Positions 53,823 through 61,595 of a stretch of DNA of 64,000 nt are shown one piece after another (within the stretch, counting starts at the first letter, position 1; every line of letters begins with the position of its first letter). Origin of the DNA: an uncultured Pseudoteredinibacter sp. (GTDB lineage Bacteria; Pseudomonadota; Gammaproteobacteria; Pseudomonadales; Cellvibrionaceae); NCBI RefSeq assembly GCF_947500695.1, contig NZ_CANMSS010000004.1, positions 1 through 64,000 on the forward strand. Direction: 5' to 3'. Under the pieces are notes generated by a model, which was not told where the DNA came from, did not search any database, and saw only the letters and a program-made list of their open reading frames with translations. Position numbers and translations under genes: made by a program.

Positions 53823-55325
53823 ATGATGAAACGTAGAGATTTCTTAGGACACAGTGCAGTAGCGACAATGGCTGCTGGCGCGAGTACAGGGATTGCAGCG
53901 AATGCTTTGGCAAAGAGTCAGCCCAAACTTGCCAGCTCAGAACTGGCTAAACTGGATGCGCTTGGTCTTGCAGAAACCATCCGGTCAGGACAGGTGAGTG
54001 CGTTAGAGGTGCTTGATGACACCATCGCTCGTATTGAAGCACTTGACCCAAAGATCAATTCGGTGGTGATCAAAACAGTCGATATTGCTAGGCAGCAAGC
54101 GTCGAAGGCCAAGCCTCAAGGTGTTTTTGCTGGGGTTCCTTATGTTTATAAAAATCTTGCACCCTATAAAGATGTCCCTTTTACGGGTGGTTCTCGGGCT
54201 TTTGTAAATCGTATTCCAAAAACAGCTAATGATTTGCAAAAATCCATTGATGGCTCGGGCGCTGTGCTAATGGGGATGTCCAATTCCCCTGAATTTGGTT
54301 TAGTGGCAACGACAGAGCCGATGCTATATGGCGCTACCCATAACCCTTGGGATTTAACTCGCAGCCCTGGTGGCTCCAGTGGTGGTTCTGCAGCTGCTGT
54401 TGCGGCTGGTCTTGTACCCATTGCTACGGCCAGTGACGGTGGTGGCTCTATTCGAGTGCCGGCCTGTCAATGTGGCTTGGTGGGTTTAAAGTACAGTCGC
54501 TATCGTGAATACAGCAGTTTAAAAACTGGCTTTTTATCTTCTAAAGGTTGTTTAAGTCATAGCGTAAGAGACACCGCAGCCTTCTTAGCCGTTACTGAAA
54601 GACCAGATTTCAAAGGCGGTAAGGTTGGCTATGTAACGGCTGCCAGTAAGCAGCGTTTACGAATTGCCTACCACACTGAGGATGCTAATGGTTTACAACC
54701 CCATGCCGAGGTCAAGCAGGCTATTGAATCAACCGCGAAGCTTTTGGCGGGCTTGGGGCATCATGTTGAAGAGAAAAAATTTGAGCTCAATGGCGAAGAG
54801 TTGATGTACCACTTCTTAAGTTTGTGGTCTTCATCACCGGCTACCAAAAAAGTAGAAGCGGAAGCATTACTAGGGCGTGCCATTGATTCACGTGATTTTG
54901 AGCCTATGAGTTTTTATCTGATCGAGATGTATAAAAACCGCCCCGAAGGTAGCATCCAAAAGGCAGTGGCCTATTTTAAAACACTCGCCGAAAGCGCCGC
55001 TAAGTTCTATCAACAATATGATGTGTACTTAAGCCCTGTATTAAACCAAGTGGCAGTTAAACTGGGTGAGCATGGCCCTAAGGTCGATCCTAAAAACCTA
55101 TTAGAAAGCAGCGTCGCCTATGTTAGCCATACGCCAACAGCGAATGCCACAGGCTTACCGTCACTGTCATTGCCCCTACATTGGAGTGATGCCGGCTTGC
55201 CAATAGGTAGCCTATTCACCGCAGGCTATGGTCAAGAGGCAAAGCTGTTGGCCTTAGCTTATGAGCTCGAAGCGGCTTTACCTTGGCAGGGTAAATGGGC
55301 GCCCAATTCGGTTGTTAATCTCTAG
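53823..55325 (+). CDS. Amidase signature family enzyme, Tat-exported
   Basis: This 500-residue enzyme has a twin-arginine-type signal (MMKRRDFLGHSAVATMAAGA). The amidase triad is visible: Lys110 (PYVYKNL), cis-Ser185 in SPGGSSGGSAAA, and Ser209 in DGGGSIRVPA, with the characteristic 24-residue spacing between the two Ser. It would hydrolyse an amide outside the cytoplasm; the substrate is unknown. GAGGA lies upstream; ATG 53826 is an equally possible start. It diverges from a tetR gene likely to control it. Confidence 0.9.
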   Translation: MMKRRDFLGHSAVATMAAGASTGIAANALAKSQPKLASSELAKLDALGLAETIRSGQVSALEVLDDTIARIEALDPKINSVVIKTVDIARQQASKAKPQGVFAGVPYVYKNLAPYKDVPFTGGSRAFVNRIPKTANDLQKSIDGSGAVLMGMSNSPEFGLVATTEPMLYGATHNPWDLTRSPGGSSGGSAAAVAAGLVPIATASDGGGSIRVPACQCGLVGLKYSRYREYSSLKTGFLSSKGCLSHSVRDTAAFLAVTERPDFKGGKVGYVTAASKQRLRIAYHTEDANGLQPHAEVKQAIESTAKLLAGLGHHVEEKKFELNGEELMYHFLSLWSSSPATKKVEAEALLGRAIDSRDFEPMSFYLIEMYKNRPEGSIQKAVAYFKTLAESAAKFYQQYDVYLSPVLNQVAVKLGEHGPKVDPKNLLESSVAYVSHTPTANATGLPSLSLPLHWSDAGLPIGSLFTAGYGQEAKLLALAYELEAALPWQGKWAPNSVVNL

Positions 55326-55401
55326 TAAGCGGTCGATAATAATGGGGCTGGTGCAAGTTAAGCCTAGCCCACTGTTTTCTCGATTATATGTTTCCATTGC
55401 T

Positions 55402-55914
55402 ATGAGTGCTGATTACCAATTTGAAGCCCTTGCTCCCAATCATGTTGAGCCCTTACTACAGTTTGAGCTTCAAAACCGTTCTTGGTTTGAATCGCTTATC
55501 GAGGCTCGTCCTGTAAGTTTTTATTCAATAGATGCCGTTGCTGATCATATTCAGCAGGCAATATATATGCTCAAAGAAGGGCGGGGGCGATCCTATGTGC
55601 TTTGTCACTCTAACAACATCATAGCCCGAGCCAATATTAAGAGCATTGATAATGGTAGAGGAGAGATTGGATACCGTGTTGCGAAGAGTTATACCGGCCA
55701 AGGCTTGGCCAGTTATTGCTTAGAGTGTTTGCTTCAAGTGGCCCGAAAAGAATTGGGCCTAGAGCTATTACAGGCGAAGGTTTTAGAGAATAACCCCGCT
55801 TCTTTACATATATTGCAAAAGCAGGGTTTTGAAATTATAGAGAAAACCGAAAACTTCCTTAGCCTCCATGGCGAAAATCTAGCGGTGTTTGGGTTACAGC
55901 TGCGCTTAAAGTAG
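55402..55914 (+). CDS. GNAT family N-acetyltransferase (RimJ/RimL-like)
   Basis: This 170-residue protein has the ribosomal-protein-acetyltransferase-like start (MSADYQFEALAPNHVEPLLQ) and an acetyl-CoA loop in YRVAKSYTGQGLASYCLE, followed by LELLQAKVLENNPASLHILQ and KQGFEI. The start is uncertain: ATG 55402 fits the domain, while ATG 55342 and a frame reaching into the amidase gene are possible. No strong Shine-Dalgarno is seen. It follows the amidase gene by 76 bp. Confidence 0.82.
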   Translation: MSADYQFEALAPNHVEPLLQFELQNRSWFESLIEARPVSFYSIDAVADHIQQAIYMLKEGRGRSYVLCHSNNIIARANIKSIDNGRGEIGYRVAKSYTGQGLASYCLECLLQVARKELGLELLQAKVLENNPASLHILQKQGFEIIEKTENFLSLHGENLAVFGLQLRLK

Positions 55915-56276
55915 AACATTACGTGAGCGCCTCAAACTTCATCTACAATATAATTGCCCAAAAGTTGTTGATTGCCCGCTGCTGAAAGTCTAAATAATAA
56001 TCTCATTTAATCTTTTGAAACCCTGAAAATTACAACTATAGTGTGATTCATTGCTGGCTCAACTCTGGTTAAAGTATTAGGAAGTTCTTAATTTCCTCGT
56101 CTTCAATACTTAGCATACGGCTCTATTAGACGGTATGGCTTTAGTAAGATTGGCATTGCAGCGTTCTTGCCATGTTGTATTAGGAGGCAGAGAAAAATGG
56201 CGCTTAGCCCAGCTCGATTTAGAGTTGAAGAACAACAATCGCGAACTAAACTCGACTTTAGCTATGGGGCTGCTGA
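55915..56276. other. Intergenic region before the diguanylate cyclase, with an in-frame ORF start
   Basis: This 362-bp stretch has no complete gene. At 56180-56185 AGGAGG precedes ATG 56197, which opens a 36-codon frame ending at 56307. Its end overlaps the cyclase start in another frame. One added base in the A-run at 56288-56292 would join the two. No other element was found. Confidence 0.6.
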
Positions 56277-57302
56277 GTGTCACAGGGAAAAATACTATAC
56301 GACCTAGATCTTTCAGAGTGGGAATCAAGCGATAATCTGGCGGCGGCAAATATTCACAAGCAGCGGCTTGTAAAAGGCCTGGCAGTCTTTTGTTTATTGA
56401 TATTCATACCTTTCTCTATTCACAATTACCTTCATGAACGTTGGCCCTTGCTGATCATTAATCTTCTTTTTCTGGCAGCCTTTGTGCCGAGCATGTGGTA
56501 CATGTTTCGAGAGGGTAAGCCGCTACCTACGTGGGTAATAGTGTTGGTGACGACTCTGCTGGTACTGGCGACTTCAATTCCCATTGCTTATCACGGCTTG
56601 GTATCGGTTTTGTGGGCCTTTACCATCACTACAGCCTTCTACTTTTTGCTTTCAAGGCAGTTGGCCTTCGCAATGTCGCTGGTGGTTCTGCTGTGTTATG
56701 GCGGGGTGAGCATCTATAGCTTAGAGCCTTATCCGGCGATACGAGTCTTGATTGCACTCGTTGTAAATTTTTACTTGGTAAGTTTATTGGCGAGAAAAAT
56801 ACAGCGAGCTCAGTTCCTGCTTAGCGAGCTGGCGAACAAAGATGCAATGACAGGTGCGCTCAATCGACGTTTGTTGGACGATTACCTAAATGAATCCCTA
56901 GGCAGTTATGAACGCAATGCTAAACGTTCGGTGGTTGCTATATTTGACATTGATTTTTTTAAGAAGATAAACGATGAGCGAGGGCATCAGGCAGGCGATG
57001 TGGCGATAGTGGAACTGGTGAAGCTCATTAAAGAAAACAGTCGCAAGAGTGATATGGTGTTTCGCTTGGGGGGCGATGAAATGCTATTGTTGATTCGTGA
57101 TGTCAGTATTGTACAGGCGCAGGAGATGCTGGAGAGAATTCGAGCACGAATAGAGAGCTGTGATGTGATCGGCACTTCATCAAGTGTCGGGGCCGTGTGT
57201 TGTAGTTTGGCGAACAGTTATGATAATTGGATCAATCAGGCAGATGAGGCACTTTATCGAGCTAAGAGTCTTGGTAGAAATAGAGTCGTGCTGATGTCTT
57301 GA
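56277..57302 (+). CDS. Diguanylate cyclase (membrane GGDEF protein)
   Basis: This 341-residue protein has about six membrane helices (residues ~33-172) and a C-terminal GGDEF domain that makes c-di-GMP from two GTP. Domain features are KDAMTGALNRRLLDDYL, FDIDFFKKINDERGHQAGD and the active-site loop RLGGDEML, where the fifth residue is Met instead of Phe. An inhibitory I-site RKSD (256-259) lies five residues before GGDEM, so product feedback is likely. Start is GTG 56277, immediately after a stop in the same frame. A better ribosome-binding site serves an upstream frame (ATG 56197) that would fuse in after a 1-base insertion, so the annotated N-terminus may be wrong. Confidence 0.87.
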   Translation: MSQGKILYDLDLSEWESSDNLAAANIHKQRLVKGLAVFCLLIFIPFSIHNYLHERWPLLIINLLFLAAFVPSMWYMFREGKPLPTWVIVLVTTLLVLATSIPIAYHGLVSVLWAFTITTAFYFLLSRQLAFAMSLVVLLCYGGVSIYSLEPYPAIRVLIALVVNFYLVSLLARKIQRAQFLLSELANKDAMTGALNRRLLDDYLNESLGSYERNAKRSVVAIFDIDFFKKINDERGHQAGDVAIVELVKLIKENSRKSDMVFRLGGDEMLLLIRDVSIVQAQEMLERIRARIESCDVIGTSSSVGAVCCSLANSYDNWINQADEALYRAKSLGRNRVVLMS

Positions 57303-57329
57303 ATCGAAATTTCTTATGGTAAATTAAAG

Positions 57330-57462
57330 TCTGGCGGCTGCCATTGTAAAACGATTGAAGGGTAGCTAAGCAACTGCTCGGAGAGAATACAGTGCTAGCG
57401 TACCCTCTTAATCAAGGGGGAGATTAAGAGGGACGAATTACAGGGAATAGGCAGTCGCCAGA
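57330..57462. repeat. Nested inverted repeats between cyclase and OmpA-like genes
   Basis: Outer arms TCTGGCGGCTGCC (57330-57342) and GGCAGTCGCCAGA (57450-57462) have one mismatch. An inner perfect 11-bp stem, CCCTCTTAATC/GATTAAGAGGG, lies at 57403-57432. The layout suits a bidirectional terminator or a repeated structured element between convergent genes. Confidence 0.75.
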
Positions 57463-57476
57463 AAACAGATATAAAC

Positions 57477-58157
57477 CTACACGCCAGTGCTAGTTACAAA
57501 TACTTCAACGCGGCGATTCAAGCTACGCCCTTCAGCTGTGGTATTGCTGGCTCTTGGTTCGTCTTCGCCTCGGCCTTCGGTGCTGACCCTATATGAGGCA
57601 ATTCCTTTTTGTGATAGATAAGTTTTAACGGAGGCTGCACGCCTTTCAGAAAGGTTTTGGTTATAACTCGAACTGCCTTGAGAATCAGTATGGCCGACGA
57701 TGGTAATTGTCGTATTCGGGTAGTTATCTAATACTTGTGCCATTTTATTCAGCGTATTACGAAAGCCTGGTTTTATGCTGGCGGAATCGTAATCAAATGA
57801 CACCTCGTTATTGAGGACTAATTGAATCGTATCCTCTTTAACTCGCTTAACTTCAATCTCACGATTACGCTGCTCGGTAGCAAGCTCATCTCGAAAGGCT
57901 TGCTCTTGATTATCCATATACTTGCCAACGCCCGCGCCAGCAGCGGCACCGACCAGAGCGCCAACAATGCGACCACGATCACGATTGCCGTCATTATCCA
58001 TTTGACCACCGGCCAGCGCTCCAATTACCGCACCCGCCGCGGCACCAATCGCGGTGTTGTTTCTATCTTGCTGACTTCCTGTTCCAGCACAGGCACTAAG
58101 CAATACAACGCTAGAGAAGCCCAGTAGCAGGGTTTTGCTGAATTTGGAAAAGTACAT
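57477..58157 (-). CDS. OmpA-like lipoprotein with a glycine zipper (YiaD-like)
   Basis: This 226-residue outer-membrane lipoprotein has a lipobox VLLSAC (Cys23), then glycine-zipper segments (AIGAAAGAVIGALAGG and GALVGAAAGAGVGKYMD), and a C-terminal OmpA domain that binds peptidoglycan (FDYDSASIKPGF, IVGHTDSQGSSSYNQNLSERRA, VSTEGRGEDEP). Family members include YiaD. GAGG precedes the ATG. It is transcribed alone, convergent with the cyclase gene. Confidence 0.9.
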   Translation of the reverse strand: MYFSKFSKTLLLGFSSVVLLSACAGTGSQQDRNNTAIGAAAGAVIGALAGGQMDNDGNRDRGRIVGALVGAAAGAGVGKYMDNQEQAFRDELATEQRNREIEVKRVKEDTIQLVLNNEVSFDYDSASIKPGFRNTLNKMAQVLDNYPNTTITIVGHTDSQGSSSYNQNLSERRAASVKTYLSQKGIASYRVSTEGRGEDEPRASNTTAEGRSLNRRVEVFVTSTGV

Positions 58158-58410
58158 AATTAGAACCTCATTTACTTCAAATATGGCCGTTTGATTAGCT
58201 ATCTACGACTCAGTTCCATGCCATTGTCTGGTATCAAGATTAACGGCAGGTGAAGCGGATAAACGTAATTAGTGTTTGTTTGTCGGATGTATATTGCGCG
58301 GTAATCGTGCAGTAAATATGCAGAAAATGAGTAAAGCTCTGTAAATCCGTGAATTCTAGGGCTAGTGTTGGCAGGGGGAGTTTGTTAATCTTGCGGCCAT
58401 CAAATTACTG

Positions 58411-58890
58411 GTGCTCATTGTGGCTCTTCGCTTTCTTATCACATTCATGGTGCTCAGCCATATGCTAATTAATAGCATTGCGGCTTTTCACTATGCGGCC
58501 GATCTGGATCATCACGCAGGTGAAGGTTTTCACTTGCATGCCGATGAGCAGCTGTTTGTGGGTTTGAGTGATTTATTGAAAGATCACCATTTAGATGATG
58601 GCCTTGAACCATTAACTGCCCAGTCTGGTGATTTAGCTAGTAACGCTGAAGCGAGCGGTGGCCATTCAGAAAGTCAAAGCCATTATTTACCCAGCGATAC
58701 TCTGAATCCTGTAGCACTGGATCTTGCAAGCGATGAACATGATGATGGTAATCATGTCCACTTACAATTGGAGTCCATGCCCGCGCCCTTAGACGTTATT
58801 ACCAGCAGTGCGCCGGATATTCTTCATAATCGAATCCCAGCCTACCTAAGTCAGGCTTTCTCTCCACCGGTTCCTCCACCGACTGTTTAA
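58411..58890 (+). CDS. His/Asp-rich small exported protein upstream of czcCBA
   Basis: This 159-residue protein has an N-terminal hydrophobic segment (VALRFLITFMVLSHMLINSIAA) and a mature part rich in His, Asp and Glu: DLDHHAGEGFHLHADE, KDHHLDDG, DEHDDGNHVHLQLES. These could bind divalent metal ions in the periplasm. Start is GTG (58411 or 58420). It lies 80 bp before the czcC gene on the same strand, so I infer a role in metal sensing, buffering or efflux. I do not recognise a named family. Confidence 0.7.
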   Translation: MLIVALRFLITFMVLSHMLINSIAAFHYAADLDHHAGEGFHLHADEQLFVGLSDLLKDHHLDDGLEPLTAQSGDLASNAEASGGHSESQSHYLPSDTLNPVALDLASDEHDDGNHVHLQLESMPAPLDVITSSAPDILHNRIPAYLSQAFSPPVPPPTV

Positions 58891-58970
58891 CTCCTTCGAT
58901 ATTTTCCTTATTTAGGTTTAAACCGAATTAGGCTGCGCCCCTTGCTGGCGGCTGCCTTGTGGAGTTATAT

Positions 58971-60323
58971 ATGATTTTTAGAAAGAAAACGAAGCAACAG
59001 GCTGGTTTTAGCCTGTGTGGGTTATTGCTTCTGACTCTGTCGTTTAGCGACTTGTCGACGGCTGCTACCGCCGATGATATTCAGAGCATTGGAGAATCAA
59101 AAACCGCTCTCGCTGAAGGGCTGATAATCCAAAAAATTGGCTTGACCCAAGCATTAGCGAAAGCCTTGGAGCAAAACCCGCGCTTGACTCAATACCCAAT
59201 GTACTTACGTCAGTACGATCTTAAGAAGCTAATCGCCAGCCGAAAGCCGGCCTGGGAGCTGAGCGTAGCGGCTGAAAATATTTTGGGATCTGGTGAATTC
59301 AGTGACATCGATAGCGCCGAAATCAGTGTTATGGTTCAGCGCTTATTTGAATCAGCGGACAAAGCCGAGAAACGTACACAATTGGTCGATAGTGAGTTGC
59401 AGTTAGAGCAGCAATCGTACCAGAGCTTAAAGCTTGAGGTTCTGGCTGATACTCGCCGAAACTACTTTCAATTGCAGAAGCTACAATTGCTTGAAGCTTG
59501 GGCGAAAGACAACTTAGAGCAACAACTTGCCGCTTTAAAAACGGTTCAACGCTTGGCAAAAGCTGGGGCTATTAATCAGGCCGATAAACATAAAATGCGC
59601 CTGCAAGTTGAAGCGAGCCAGAGCTTAAAGAAAAACATTCAGGCGGAATTGTCTGTTCAGAGCATGCGTTTGCAAGGCTTATGGAGTGGCGTGGATACGT
59701 CGGAAACTGAACTTGCTGATGGCGGGCAGTGGCGAGTAGAGCTGCTAGCCGAGCTACCTAAGGCGCCAAGTAAAGCAGATATATTGTCAGGCCTAGATTC
59801 CGCACCTGATTATCTAGTGGCAAGTGCCAAGAGCCGGGTGGCCCAATCGGCTTGGCAGCTAAGCAATAGCTTGCAGCAGCTGGATTTTAACGTGGGAGTA
59901 GGCCTGCGGCGTTTTCAATCTAGCCGCGATCAAGCTCTGTTGTTTGAGTTTTCTATACCCTTACAGCAGGCCCAACGCGCCAAAGCGGATATCAAACTTA
60001 GCCACAGCGACTGGCAAATTAAGCAGGCCGAACAGGCGCAATTGCGTTGGCAATTGCAACAACGCTTGTTGCTGTTGCGGCAGTCTCTGCTGAATGATCA
60101 GGCGCAAATGTCTCGTATCAAAACGCAGCTATTACCCGAAGCACAAAATTACCAAAGCGCCGCAAAGCTAGCCTACGAGGCTGGACAGTACACTTTGTTG
60201 CAATGGTTAGACGCGCAGGTAGAGGTTGCTGATATCAAGCGCCAACTTATCGAAATACAAGGCGACTACTGGAACAAGTGGATCGAGCTTGAACGCCTTA
60301 TTGGTCGTAGTACGGCCAACTAA
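58971..60323 (+). CDS. czcC: CzcC-like outer-membrane factor (TolC family)
   Basis: This 450-residue protein has a signal peptide (FSLCGLLLLTLSFSDLSTAA) and the long alpha-helical repeats of outer-membrane efflux proteins, for example LTQALAKALEQNPRLTQ and AKLAYEAGQYTLLQWLDAQV. It would form the outer-membrane channel of the tripartite pump. GGAG lies 6 nt before ATG 58971; a GTG at 58959 would add four residues. It is followed by the adaptor gene after 15 bp. Confidence 0.88.
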   Translation: MIFRKKTKQQAGFSLCGLLLLTLSFSDLSTAATADDIQSIGESKTALAEGLIIQKIGLTQALAKALEQNPRLTQYPMYLRQYDLKKLIASRKPAWELSVAAENILGSGEFSDIDSAEISVMVQRLFESADKAEKRTQLVDSELQLEQQSYQSLKLEVLADTRRNYFQLQKLQLLEAWAKDNLEQQLAALKTVQRLAKAGAINQADKHKMRLQVEASQSLKKNIQAELSVQSMRLQGLWSGVDTSETELADGGQWRVELLAELPKAPSKADILSGLDSAPDYLVASAKSRVAQSAWQLSNSLQQLDFNVGVGLRRFQSSRDQALLFEFSIPLQQAQRAKADIKLSHSDWQIKQAEQAQLRWQLQQRLLLLRQSLLNDQAQMSRIKTQLLPEAQNYQSAAKLAYEAGQYTLLQWLDAQVEVADIKRQLIEIQGDYWNKWIELERLIGRSTAN

Positions 60324-60338
60324 ACAGGATTTAGTCAT

Positions 60339-61583
60339 ATGAAATCAAATCTGAAATTAAGTCAGCTTTTAATGTTGCTGCCTTTGCTAATCACTCTAGT
60401 TTTTAGTGCCAGTGTTTCTGCTGGTGATCATGATCATGGTGGTCAGGCAGCCGAGGAAGAACAAAAAGGCCCGCGTGGTGGCAAGTTATTAATGGATGGC
60501 GATATCTCTGCAGAGATTACCGTTTTTGAAACGGGCGTGCCGCCAGAAATGCGTGTTTTTGTTTACCGCTCGGGTGAGCTAATCGCAGCGAGTCAATCGC
60601 AGTTAAAAATAGAATTGCATCGTATTGATGGGCAGGTAGATCGCCTGAGCTTTTTGCCGGAGGGGGATTACCTGCGTGGCCAGCAAACAGTTATTGAACC
60701 TCATTCCTATGATGTCAAAGTAGAACTGAATTTGAATGGTAAGACCCATCATTGGGCCTATGAGAGCCATGAAGGGCGCAGTACCATCAATGATGAAATG
60801 CTTAAGGCTTCGGGCATCGAGCTGGCAACGGCTTCCGCGCAAACCCTTGATATTAAACGCCAACTATTTGGTGTTATCGAAGCTCCTGTTGATCGTCAAG
60901 CGGGAGTTTATGCGCCTTATCCCAGTATGCTTGAGAAAATCCACGTCAGCATTGGCGAAAAGGTAAAAGTCGGGCAGAAAATTGCCACTTTGCGCAACAT
61001 AAAAACGCTGCAGCAATACACGATTAAAGCCCCAATCGCCGGTGAAGTGACAGATTGGATGGCGAGCCTTGGTCAACGTATCGATGAAGAGGCGATAGCT
61101 AAGGTGGTGGATCTGTCTTCTGTGTGGGTAGAGATGTCTGCTTTCCCTGAAGATATCGAGCAGTTGGCACTAGGTCAGCCAGTAACTGTGGCTGATATGC
61201 ACCAGCATGAAAAAGCCTTGGGCGAAATTATTTATATCGCACCAAAAATGACAGGGGGGCATATTGCTCGCGCCCGTGCCTTAATTGATAACAGCGATGG
61301 CCATTGGCGCCCGGGTATGCATGTAAAGGCGGGTATTCGCACTGCTCAAAAGCCGGTTGCGCTAGCCGTTCGAAATGAAGCCTTGCAGAGCTTTAGGGAC
61401 TTTACCGTTGTGTTCGCGCGATTTGGTGAGCAGTTTGAAGTGCGTATGTTAGAGCTTGGCGAAAGTGATGGTCGCTATACGGAAGTGTTGGGCGGCTTAA
61501 AACCAGGCAGCCAATACGCCACCAAGAACAGTTTTATTATTAAAGCGGATGTGCTGAAAGACGGCGCAGCGCACGATCACTAA
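60339..61583 (+). CDS. czcB: CzcB-like periplasmic adaptor (membrane fusion protein)
   Basis: This 414-residue adaptor has a signal peptide, a His-rich mature N-terminus (GDHDHGGQAAEEEQKGPRGG), an extra N-terminal domain typical of CzcB, a barrel-sandwich region (VGQKIATLRNIKTLQQYTIKAPIAG in two parts) and a membrane-proximal beta-barrel (PGMHVKAGIRTAQK). The C-terminus ends in DGAAHDH. It links the inner-membrane pump to the outer-membrane channel. AGGA precedes the ATG and 12 bp separate it from the next gene. Confidence 0.9.
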   Translation: MKSNLKLSQLLMLLPLLITLVFSASVSAGDHDHGGQAAEEEQKGPRGGKLLMDGDISAEITVFETGVPPEMRVFVYRSGELIAASQSQLKIELHRIDGQVDRLSFLPEGDYLRGQQTVIEPHSYDVKVELNLNGKTHHWAYESHEGRSTINDEMLKASGIELATASAQTLDIKRQLFGVIEAPVDRQAGVYAPYPSMLEKIHVSIGEKVKVGQKIATLRNIKTLQQYTIKAPIAGEVTDWMASLGQRIDEEAIAKVVDLSSVWVEMSAFPEDIEQLALGQPVTVADMHQHEKALGEIIYIAPKMTGGHIARARALIDNSDGHWRPGMHVKAGIRTAQKPVALAVRNEALQSFRDFTVVFARFGEQFEVRMLELGESDGRYTEVLGGLKPGSQYATKNSFIIKADVLKDGAAHDH

Positions 61584-61595
61584 GGAGGCAAAGCT

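Noticed and set aside
56135..56335. 66-codon ORF upstream of the diguanylate cyclase
   Set aside because: It is in a different frame from both the cyclase and the AGGAGG-preceded ATG, with no supporting start signal and no recognisable motif.
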